Assembly (NCBI GenBank): GCA_023410575.1
Contig: JAEYPP010000038.1
Location: 1-53,778 of the forward strand
Length of the DNA stretch: 53,778 nt
Source: Bacillota bacterium
Lineage (GTDB): Bacteria; Bacillota; Clostridia; Lachnospirales; Lachnospiraceae
Direction: 5' to 3'
A program made the translations under genes and the position numbers. The notes below the pieces were generated by a model. The model worked only from the letters and a program-made list of their open reading frames with translations. It did no database searches and had not been told where the DNA came from. Numbering within the stretch: position 1 is the first letter of the stretch; the number at the start of each line of letters is the position of its first letter. Of this stretch, positions 24,981 through 32,552 are shown piece after piece.

Positions 24981-26969
24981 ATGAACAAGAAACCATATTA
25001 CATTACAACTGCGATTGCTTATACATCAGGTAAACCACACATTGGTAATACTTATGAGATTGTGTTAGCAGATAGTATTGCGAGATTCAAACGTTTAGAA
25101 GGATATGACGTCTTTTTTCAAACAGGAACGGATGAACATGGTCAGAAGATTGAAACGAAAGCTGCCGAAGTAGGTATTACTCCAAAAGAATATGTAGATC
25201 AAGTAGCGGCACAAATTAAAAATATATGGGATTTAATGAATTCTTCATATGACAAATTTGTACGTACAACAGATACAGACCATGAAAAACAAATACAAAA
25301 AATCTTTAAGAAATTATACGAGCAAGGAGATATCTATAAAGGATATTATGAAGGAATGTACTGTACACCTTGTGAGTCTTTCTTTACTTCTTCACAACTT
25401 GTAGATGGAAAATGCCCAGACTGTGGAAGAGAGTGTCAACCTGCGAAGGAAGAAGCCTATTTTCTTAAGCTAAGTAAATATACGGACCGATTAATTGAGC
25501 ATATTAATACACATCCTGAGTTTATTCAACCAGAATCTCGTAAGAATGAGATGATGAATAACTTCTTGTTAGCAGGATTACAGGATTTATGTGTTTCTCG
25601 TACTTCATTTAAGTGGGGTATCCCGGTTGATTTTGATAACAAGCATGTGGTATATGTTTGGTTAGATGCATTAAGCAATTACATTACTGGTCTAGGATTT
25701 GATGTGGATGGTAATCATGGCGAGAACTATAAGAAATACTGGCCAGCTGATCTACACTTAATCGGTAAAGACATTTTACGTTTCCATACGATTTATTGGC
25801 CAATTATGTTAATGGCACTTGGCGTAGAATTACCAAAGCAGATTTTTGGTCACCCATGGTTACTTCAGACAGACCCGAACTCCAAAGATGGAGAAGGCGT
25901 TAAGATGAGTAAATCCAGAGGAAATGTATTGTATGCAGATGATTTAGTTGATTTATTTGGGGTAGACGCAGTTCGTTACTTTGTTCTTCATGAGATGCCA
26001 TTTGATAATGATGGTGTAATCAACTATGAGTTAATGGTTGAGCGTATCAATTCGGATTTAGCCAATACTCTTGGAAACTTAGTAAATCGTACGATCTCTA
26101 TGTCCAATAAATACTTTAACGGTGTTGTGAATCGTACCAATGTGACGGAAGAGGTAGATGAAGATTTAATCAAGGTAGTAACGAGCACGAAGGATAAGGT
26201 TATTAAGAAGATGGCAGATTTACGTGTTGCAGATGCTATTTCGGAAATCTTTACACTTTTTAAACGTTGCAATAAATATATTGATGAGACCATGCCATGG
26301 GCATTAGCAAAGGATGAGACAAAGAAAGAGCGTCTTGAGAATGTGCTTTATAATCTAGTAGAAAGTATTTGTATTGGCGCTGGTCTACTTGAATCATTCT
26401 TACCTGAGACATCGAAAAAGATTTTTGCTCAGTTAAATGCTTCTCCTCGTGAAATCGATGCGCTTGGTGTATTTGGAGGATATGTATCAGGTACTAAAGT
26501 AACTGATACTCCAGAGATTCTATTTGCACGTCTTGATGTGAAAGAAGTACTTGCAAAAGTGGAAGAAAAATACGCAACACAACAAACTAAAGAACCAACA
26601 GAAGTTAAGGATAATGAAAACGTAATTGATATTCCTGCAAAAGACGAGATTACGTATGATGACTTTGCAAAACTACAATTCCAAGTTGGAGAAATTATCG
26701 CTTGTGAAGAGGTAAAAAAATCAAAGAAATTATTATGCTCTCAAGTTAAAATCGGAAGTCAGGTAAAACAAATTGTTTCTGGTATTAAAGCACATTATAC
26801 AGCTGAAGAAATGGTTGGAAAGAAAGTTATGGTATTAGTGAACTTAAAACCTGTGACGCTTGCAGGAGTACTATCTGAAGGTATGCTTCTTTGTGCTGAG
26901 GACGATAACGGAGTCCTTGCATTAATGACACCAGAAAAAAAGATGCCATCAGGAGCAGAAATTTGTTAG
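24981..26969 (+). CDS. metG: Methionyl-tRNA synthetase
   Basis: 662 aa, the two-domain form. It charges tRNA-Met. The class I HIGH signature appears as HIGN (20-23) and KMSKS lies near residue 309; four cysteines (C128, C131, C145, C148) form the zinc knuckle of the connective peptide. A C-terminal Trbp111-like tRNA-binding domain (about residues 560-662; DFAKLQFQVGEI, VNLKPVTLAGVLSEGMLLCAED) aids dimerisation and tRNA binding. RBS AGGAGGG lies 6 nt before ATG. Expression is set by the T-box immediately upstream. Confidence 0.97.
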   Translation: MNKKPYYITTAIAYTSGKPHIGNTYEIVLADSIARFKRLEGYDVFFQTGTDEHGQKIETKAAEVGITPKEYVDQVAAQIKNIWDLMNSSYDKFVRTTDTDHEKQIQKIFKKLYEQGDIYKGYYEGMYCTPCESFFTSSQLVDGKCPDCGRECQPAKEEAYFLKLSKYTDRLIEHINTHPEFIQPESRKNEMMNNFLLAGLQDLCVSRTSFKWGIPVDFDNKHVVYVWLDALSNYITGLGFDVDGNHGENYKKYWPADLHLIGKDILRFHTIYWPIMLMALGVELPKQIFGHPWLLQTDPNSKDGEGVKMSKSRGNVLYADDLVDLFGVDAVRYFVLHEMPFDNDGVINYELMVERINSDLANTLGNLVNRTISMSNKYFNGVVNRTNVTEEVDEDLIKVVTSTKDKVIKKMADLRVADAISEIFTLFKRCNKYIDETMPWALAKDETKKERLENVLYNLVESICIGAGLLESFLPETSKKIFAQLNASPREIDALGVFGGYVSGTKVTDTPEILFARLDVKEVLAKVEEKYATQQTKEPTEVKDNENVIDIPAKDEITYDDFAKLQFQVGEIIACEEVKKSKKLLCSQVKIGSQVKQIVSGIKAHYTAEEMVGKKVMVLVNLKPVTLAGVLSEGMLLCAEDDNGVLALMTPEKKMPSGAEIC

Positions 26970-26987
26970 TAGTTTAAATTTTTAAAT

Positions 26988-27042
26988 AAAAGCTGAGGAA
27001 GAATTAGTAACCATTAAGGTTCGATTCTTATTCAGCTTTTTT
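26988..27042. terminator. Bidirectional terminator between metG and yaaL
   Basis: AAAAGCTGA and AAGAAT pair with ATTCTT and TCAGCTTTT, followed by TT on the + strand; read from the - strand the structure ends in TTTTATTT. It serves two convergent genes. Confidence 0.88.
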
Positions 27043-27052
27043 CTGTTAATTA

Positions 27053-27274
27053 TCATAAACTAACATCTGTATTAAAATACGGAAGTGCTTTCGCTTGTTT
27101 AATCAAGAACTTATATCGGTGTTGGATAGCATTCACTTCATAAATACAGCTATCAATTAAATCAGGATCAACTACATTTTCAAAATTCTGATAAGCAGAC
27201 TCTAATTCCTTTTGTGCTTTTTCGATTTCTTTTAAGAGTTCTTCGGTTTTAGTATCGCGTTTTTTACGAAACAT
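27053..27274 (-). CDS. YaaL-like DUF2508 protein
   Basis: 73 aa, charged and helical. The opening MFRKKRD..TEELLKEIEKAQKELESAYQNFENV and the core DPDLIDSCIYEVNAIQHRYKFLIKQAK match the DUF2508 (YaaL) family, whose function is unknown. In many Firmicutes this gene sits between recR and bofA; here it is inverted relative to bofA and more than 18 kb from recR. Start: ATG at 27274; the RBS is weak (GTGGG or AAGG farther up), and the open frame upstream encodes nothing family-like. Confidence 0.8.
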   Translation of the reverse strand: MFRKKRDTKTEELLKEIEKAQKELESAYQNFENVVDPDLIDSCIYEVNAIQHRYKFLIKQAKALPYFNTDVSL

Positions 27275-27473
27275 GAAGTTACCCACTGCCTTTCTATGGA
27301 AAATAAATCTATGATTAATTATAGTCAAGTTGTGGAATGGATATACATCTGATTTATAATAGATAAGCGGTAAGGATGGATATTTCTTATGATAGAGTAT
27401 GTAATGATATGATGGCATAACTGTACATGTTTTATAATATATTAGTGATAAAGATGGAAAGGCCTATTGTAGA

Positions 27474-27746
27474 ATGGAAAAATATCTTTATCCTATATTC
27501 TTAATTCTATCAATCGCTTTGTTAATTTTATATATTTGTAAGACTCATAAGAGGTGGCTAGCAACCGTATGTATTAGAGTTATCATTGGAGCTATCGTAA
27601 TTTTTACTTTAAATTTATTATTACCGATGATGAAAATTACATGCGTGGTTGGTCTTAATCCAATTACAGTAACGGTAATTGGTTTGCTTGGAATCCCTGG
27701 TTTAATCTTATTGTATGGATCCGTATACTTTTTTACAAGCATGTAA
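27474..27746 (+). CDS. bofA: Pro-sigma-K processing inhibitor BofA
   Basis: 90 aa with two or three hydrophobic segments (about 5-21, 33-52, 65-88). The C-terminal GLNPITVTVIGLLGIPGLILLYG is the diagnostic BofA segment. In Bacillus, BofA sits in the outer forespore membrane and holds the protease SpoIVFB inactive until engulfment is complete. Its presence points to an endospore former. GGAAAGG lies about 12 nt before the chosen ATG. Its stop overlaps the start of a terminator-like hairpin. The gene is separated from recR, its usual neighbour. Confidence 0.88.
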   Translation: MEKYLYPIFLILSIALLILYICKTHKRWLATVCIRVIIGAIVIFTLNLLLPMMKITCVVGLNPITVTVIGLLGIPGLILLYGSVYFFTSM

Positions 27747-27806
27747 AACTTCGTCATTTTGTTGAATTTGTAAATGGAAATTTGGCAAAGTGATGAAGTT
27801 TTAATT
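27745..27806 (+). terminator. Terminator of bofA
   Basis: AAAACTTCGTCA (27745-27756) pairs with TGATGAAGTTTT (27791-27802) with a G-T pair, followed by AATTTAT. It overlaps the bofA stop codon. Confidence 0.65.
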
Positions 27807-27821
27807 TATGATTAAAACTGA

Positions 27822-27860
27822 TTGACGAATTACAAAATTTGGAATATGATTAATTCGTCA
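27822..27860 (+). promoter_or_regulatory. Tad operon promoter bracketed by an inverted repeat
   Basis: TTGACG (27822-27827), 17-nt spacer, TATGAT (27845-27850). The perfect 10-bp repeat TGACGAATTA (27823-27832) / TAATTCGTCA (27851-27860) overlaps the -35 and abuts the -10, an arrangement suited to a dimeric repressor. It lies about 95 nt before the first Tad gene. Confidence 0.65.
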
Positions 27861-27943
27861 GAAGTAATAAATTCTTAATTTCTAATTATCTTGAAGTCTC
27901 AATTATTCTTGTTTTAATTTACCCTTTTAAACATGGAGGCACT

Positions 27944-28867
27944 ATGCAGCATACACTTGTAATTTTGCATTCAGAGGAGGAGTATGCTTATTCATTGATG
28001 AATTATATGAATCAGCATAAGGATTTTGCATTTAAAGTTATTGCGTTTACTAAGAAGGAGTTATTCTTCGAATATGAAAAAAAGCACAAGATTCAAGTGC
28101 TCTTGTTCGACGATAATGTTCTAGAAAGCGAATTAGCACAGTTACAGAGTCTCTCAAGTTTTTATCTTTCGGATACACTTGGTCTTGAAGAGTATGAAGG
28201 AAAAAAAGCGATCTTTATGTACCAGTCCGCTAATCTAATTATCAACCAGATCAACCAGTACTATGCAATTGATGGTAATCGCTTACCGAATATGAATGGT
28301 ATTGTAAAAACGAAACTTTATGCAGTCTGTGGAGTAGGAGAATTATCCGCTCAATTGGCTTTTGGGCTTCGCCTTGCAAAGGAGATTTCTAAGGAAAGTA
28401 AAGTACTATTTTTAAGTTTTCAACCATTTTTGAATGGAAGTTTATATCAATTAAGCAATTCTTTTAACTTATCAGAAGCTATTTATTCCTTAAAAATGGA
28501 AACAGAAAATTTTAGTTCTATGATTAATCAATGGATCAATCATATAGACAAGATTGATTGTCTGCTAGGTGTTGAGCACTATAGTGACTTAAATGAGTTA
28601 ACAGGTGACGATGCGATAAAGCTCTTGAACGAAATAGTTAAGTGTGGCATTTATAATGTTATCATTCTTGATCTTCCGTTATTGTGTTGTGGTGCAACAA
28701 CACTACTTCTACAGTGCGATGTAATTTATGAGTTAGGTTGTCAGGATGAATTAGGTAAACAAATGAGTAAAGAGTTTCACCGTCAGCTGGAATTAAAGGA
28801 GGGAGCAACCATATTGTCACATATCATTGAAGTGGCATGTAATCAAGCTGTTTTAGAGGAAGTATAG
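27944..28867 (+). CDS. TadZ/CpaE-like protein lacking a P-loop
   Basis: 307 aa, first gene of the Tad operon. The N-terminal 120 residues look like an atypical receiver-type domain; the rest follows the MinD/ParA-like fold of TadZ, which positions the Tad machine at the pole. Where the Walker A motif should be (near residue 128) the sequence is AVCGVGELSAQLAF, without the GK(T/S) needed for ATP, so hydrolysis is unlikely. Assignment rests on position before cpaF plus the weak fold pattern; a name without context would be uncertain. It ends 15 bp before cpaF. Confidence 0.6.
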   Translation: MQHTLVILHSEEEYAYSLMNYMNQHKDFAFKVIAFTKKELFFEYEKKHKIQVLLFDDNVLESELAQLQSLSSFYLSDTLGLEEYEGKKAIFMYQSANLIINQINQYYAIDGNRLPNMNGIVKTKLYAVCGVGELSAQLAFGLRLAKEISKESKVLFLSFQPFLNGSLYQLSNSFNLSEAIYSLKMETENFSSMINQWINHIDKIDCLLGVEHYSDLNELTGDDAIKLLNEIVKCGIYNVIILDLPLLCCGATTLLLQCDVIYELGCQDELGKQMSKEFHRQLELKEGATILSHIIEVACNQAVLEEV

Positions 28868-28882
28868 AAAGGTGGTTTTGCA

Positions 28883-30100
28883 ATGGATGCAGTGAAGAAG
28901 GAACTTCAACAATTGATATTATCCAATATTGATTTGAGTCGTGAAGTACGTGATGAAGAACTGCTTACTATGATTGATGAAACAGTAAAAAAGAGAGCCC
29001 AAGAAAGTTATCTAAGTATGAAGGAAAAGCAACGATTGCGTAAAGATGTGTTTAATGCAATACGGCGTCTGGATGTTTTACAGGAGTTAATTGAGGATGA
29101 CACAATCAATGAAATCATGATTAATAGCGCCAAGGATATATTTATTGAAAGAAAAGGTGAGATTAAAAAGATTGAGCAACAATTTGAGTCGGAAAAAAAG
29201 TTAGAAGATATTATTCAGCACATTGCTGCTGGATCAAATCGAATAATCAATGAATCCAATCCTATTGTGGATGCACGTTTAGCAGATGGATCTAGGGTGA
29301 ATATTGTACTGCCACCTGTTTCGATTGGCGGTCCTACGGTTACAATACGTAAATTTCCAAAAGAAACGATGACAATGGACAAACTAATCGAACTTGGATC
29401 AATTAATTCAGAAGCTGCCCTTTTTCTAAAAAATCTAGTTATTGCAGGCTACAATATATTTATAAGTGGTGGAACAGGCTCTGGAAAAACGACGTTTTTG
29501 AATGCACTTTCGAATTATATTCCGAGTCAAGAAAGGATCATTACGATAGAGGATTCAGCAGAGTTACAAATAAAGAATATCCCAAACATTGTGAGACTAG
29601 AAGTTAAGAATGCAAATGTAGAGGGAAGAAATCAAATCAGTATTCGAGAATTAATTAAGACAAGTTTACGAATGCGCCCTGATCGAATCATTGTTGGAGA
29701 GGTCCGAGATGCATCTTCCATTGATATGTTACAAGCATTAAATACTGGACATTGTGGAATGAGTACGGGACATTCGAATTCACCCATAGATATGCTATCT
29801 CGTATTGAGACTATGGTCTTACTTGGAGCAGATATCCCATTGTTAGCAGTTCGAAAACAAATTGCATCTGCAATCGATATTATTATTCATATTGGAAGAT
29901 TACGTGATCGTTCAAGAAAGGTATTAGAGATTGTAGAGATTTTAGATTGCATTGATGGTGAGATTGAAGTCAATCCACTATTTAAGTTTGTCGAAGAGGG
30001 AGAAGATAAGAAAGGAAATATTCTTGGGAGGTTACAAAGAGCAGGAGGGCAGTTAATTAAGTGCCAAAAGTTATTGCAGTCTGGATTGGAGATTTCTTAG
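28883..30100 (+). CDS. CpaF/TadA secretion ATPase
   Basis: 405 aa hexameric motor ATPase of the type II/IV secretion superfamily that powers Tad pilus assembly. The N-terminal helical region is followed by the core domain: Walker A SGGTGSGKTT near 195-204, the Asp box ITIEDSAELQI, Walker B DRIIVGEVRD, and a His box in TGHCGMSTGHSNSP. RBS AAAGGTGG lies 8 nt before ATG. It is flanked by the TadZ-like and TadB-like genes. Confidence 0.93.
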   Translation: MDAVKKELQQLILSNIDLSREVRDEELLTMIDETVKKRAQESYLSMKEKQRLRKDVFNAIRRLDVLQELIEDDTINEIMINSAKDIFIERKGEIKKIEQQFESEKKLEDIIQHIAAGSNRIINESNPIVDARLADGSRVNIVLPPVSIGGPTVTIRKFPKETMTMDKLIELGSINSEAALFLKNLVIAGYNIFISGGTGSGKTTFLNALSNYIPSQERIITIEDSAELQIKNIPNIVRLEVKNANVEGRNQISIRELIKTSLRMRPDRIIVGEVRDASSIDMLQALNTGHCGMSTGHSNSPIDMLSRIETMVLLGADIPLLAVRKQIASAIDIIIHIGRLRDRSRKVLEIVEILDCIDGEIEVNPLFKFVEEGEDKKGNILGRLQRAGGQLIKCQKLLQSGLEIS

Positions 30101-30104
30101 GTTT

Positions 30105-30848
30105 ATGATAGATGATTATGATAACTATCGATTTGATGCAAAAGATTATATTGCGGTTATAGGTATAACATGTGTTATTTCTTTGGGTATAGCCTATTTA
30201 TTTTACAAGAGTTTAATAGCAGCATTATTTTTGCTTCCGTCCTTCTTTATAATTAGCAGTAAGTATAAAAACCGTAAGGTTAAACAGAGAAAAGAACAAT
30301 TAACAATTCAATTTAAGGATGCGATACAAAGTATATCTTCTGCGTTAGAGGCAGGGTACTCCATTGAGAATGCAGTGAAGTTTGCGCTTAATGACTTAAA
30401 GATGATGTATGAAAGGCAAGCTTATATAACTTTAGAGTTACAAAGAATTCTAGCTATGATAGCAAATCATACACCAATTGAATCGGCAATTGAGGACTTT
30501 GCACAGAGATCAAAATTGGAAGACATAATATGTTTTTCTGAAGTATTTCAATCTGCAAAGCGAAGTGGAGGAGATTTAGTTTATATTATTAAGCACACCA
30601 GTAGAACTATATCAGAGAAAATAGAAGTCTCACATGCGATTGAAACTTTGATAACTGCGAAAAAATTGGAAGTAAACATAATGAAAATTATGCCGTTCAT
30701 AATGCTAGGTTATTTGACAATTTGTAGCGATGGCTTTTTAGATCCGTTGTACGGGAACATGTTTGGAAAGATTTTAATGACAATTGTACTTATTGTAACA
30801 ATTGGCATTTCATTGATTGCAGATAGGATTATGAATATAGAAATTTAG
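30105..30848 (+). CDS. TadB-like inner membrane platform protein (T2SSF domain)
   Basis: 247 aa. Two hydrophobic stretches near 18-50, then a T2SSF domain (about 78-215; QFKDAIQSISSALEAGYSIENA and SEVFQSAKRSGGDLVYII), and two C-terminal membrane helices. TadB with TadC forms the platform that CpaF acts on. It begins 4 bp after cpaF, so translation is probably coupled. It is slightly shorter than proteobacterial TadB (about 320 aa). Confidence 0.85.
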   Translation: MIDDYDNYRFDAKDYIAVIGITCVISLGIAYLFYKSLIAALFLLPSFFIISSKYKNRKVKQRKEQLTIQFKDAIQSISSALEAGYSIENAVKFALNDLKMMYERQAYITLELQRILAMIANHTPIESAIEDFAQRSKLEDIICFSEVFQSAKRSGGDLVYIIKHTSRTISEKIEVSHAIETLITAKKLEVNIMKIMPFIMLGYLTICSDGFLDPLYGNMFGKILMTIVLIVTIGISLIADRIMNIEI

Positions 30849-30861
30849 AAGGGAACCTAAA

Positions 30862-32319
30862 TTGTTAATAATAACATTGATTATCTTTTTACTTTTTATT
30901 ATATTATGGATTGTTTCAAGAAACTATCAAAAAGAGTTGATTCAAAAAATTGATAGGAAAGAGCATCCACTGAAGTTCTTCTATAGCTTTGTTGCTTTTC
31001 TTCTACATATGATACCATATGAGCAAGAAAATTTTAATAAGGACGCACGCTTATTGTCCTATAAAAAAGGAGCGGCAATCATTCTTTGTGTATTATCTTT
31101 TTCCATTCTAATAATTCTAAATGAACTTCAATCTTTATCAGAACATCCTGATATCATTAATGGAACAATACAAAGACCAATATTTGGAGAAGGAGACAAA
31201 ACAGTTGATGCTATTTATAAGAGTGAATTTGAGGAGAAAGAGATTCAAATTCATGTATCCGAAAGAATACTTAAAGGAGCCAAAAGAGAGGAATTGATTG
31301 GAACTATAGAAGCTAAGCTTGACTCACTTATCCTTGGGGATAATATTTCCATTCATAATATAACTAACAATTTATATTTTCCAAAAACAATTCAAGGTAC
31401 TAACATAAAAATCTCGTACAATGTTCAAAATCAGGATTTAATTGAGCGGGATGGAAGAATTAATTTTGAGAATGTTGATCATCAGGGGAGTAAGGCAAAT
31501 GTCATCGTGTGCATATGCTATGAAGATACAAAGCGAGAAAAGACATATGAATTTGTATTATATCCGCAAGTTGTAGATCCTGTAGTAGCATTGGAAGGTG
31601 CAATTGAGAAAGAGCTTTTGTACGCAGATGAGCATTCCAAGGATAATAACTTCTTAACGCTACCAGAGAAGATTGATAATGTGGAACTTAATTGGGAGTC
31701 AAATAGAGAAAACAGCTCGTCTGCACTATTTGTCATGGGAGTCATTGTAGCTATTTTAATGCCTCTTTTTCTTGAGAGAAGTAGAAAAGAAAAAGAGGAA
31801 AAGAGAGTATATCAGTTAAAGAGAGACTACCCTGAAATTATTAGTAAATTTCAACTTCTGTTAACAGCTGGTATGACAACGAAAGGTGCATGGGATAGGA
31901 TAGTCATAGATTATCTTCGAGTTAAGAAGCAAATGAATGATGAGGTAGAACATAAAAGGTTGAAAGGATGTAAGAAAAGAAAAAACGATTATTCTAGAAT
32001 AGCATATGAGGAGATGCTAATTACAAGAAGGGAACAAGAACTAGGAGTAGCAGAGGAATTTACCTACGAACAATTTGGTAAACGCTGCAAAGTAATATCG
32101 TACATACGGTTTGCAACGATTCTATCACAAAATATAAGAATGGGGAGTCGAGGTATTGCAAAGCTTCTAGAGCAAGAGGCTAGAGAAGCCTTTGAAGAAA
32201 GGAAAGAGATTGCAAAACAACTTGGGGAAAAGGCATCAACGAAACTGTTAGGTCCAACGCTAGGGATGTTATTTGTTGTTTTAATCATTGTTTTAGTTCC
32301 TTCCTTTATGAGTTTCTAA
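30862..32319 (+). CDS. TadC-like platform protein with large extracytoplasmic insert
   Basis: 485 aa, against about 300 for ordinary TadC. After an N-terminal helix (1-19) and a second membrane segment (about 70-88), a hydrophilic stretch of roughly 195 residues (about 90-285) precedes a further helix (about 287-305). The T2SSF part follows (REYPEI-like RDYPEIISKFQLLLTAGMTTKGAW, about 320-460), then a terminal helix. The insert has two similar-looking beta-rich halves and would lie outside the membrane. TTG start with AAGGG 7 nt upstream. Position after tadB supports the role. Confidence 0.72.
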   Translation: MLIITLIIFLLFIILWIVSRNYQKELIQKIDRKEHPLKFFYSFVAFLLHMIPYEQENFNKDARLLSYKKGAAIILCVLSFSILIILNELQSLSEHPDIINGTIQRPIFGEGDKTVDAIYKSEFEEKEIQIHVSERILKGAKREELIGTIEAKLDSLILGDNISIHNITNNLYFPKTIQGTNIKISYNVQNQDLIERDGRINFENVDHQGSKANVIVCICYEDTKREKTYEFVLYPQVVDPVVALEGAIEKELLYADEHSKDNNFLTLPEKIDNVELNWESNRENSSSALFVMGVIVAILMPLFLERSRKEKEEKRVYQLKRDYPEIISKFQLLLTAGMTTKGAWDRIVIDYLRVKKQMNDEVEHKRLKGCKKRKNDYSRIAYEEMLITRREQELGVAEEFTYEQFGKRCKVISYIRFATILSQNIRMGSRGIAKLLEQEAREAFEERKEIAKQLGEKASTKLLGPTLGMLFVVLIIVLVPSFMSF

Positions 32320-32354
32320 ATTAAAATATCGTATATCGATAGTTAGGAGATTGT

Positions 32355-32552
32355 ATGAAAAAGGTAAGCAAAAAGAAGTTTAAGAGGAACAATAAAGGTT
32401 TTGGAGTTATTGAAGTTGTTCTTCTTATCATTGTCGTGATAGCACTCGTATTAATTTTCCAAGACGAGGTAACAGCATTTGTTCAAGATTCCCTTGATTA
32501 TCTGGAACCTGCAAGTGATCAAATTTTTGAAAATAGTGAAGTTGATTTATAA
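32355..32552 (+). CDS. Flp1-like type IVb prepilin
   Basis: 65 aa. A basic leader (KKVSKKKFKRNNKG) ends in Gly15, followed by FGVIE with Glu20 at +5 and a hydrophobic stretch VVLLIIVVIALVLIF, the processing site and helix of a prepilin. The short acidic tail fits Flp1-like pilins of Firmicutes. It is probably the major fibre subunit, cut by the prepilin peptidase encoded at 36007. The next gene's ATG follows its stop directly. Confidence 0.85.
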   Translation: MKKVSKKKFKRNNKGFGVIEVVLLIIVVIALVLIFQDEVTAFVQDSLDYLEPASDQIFENSEVDL

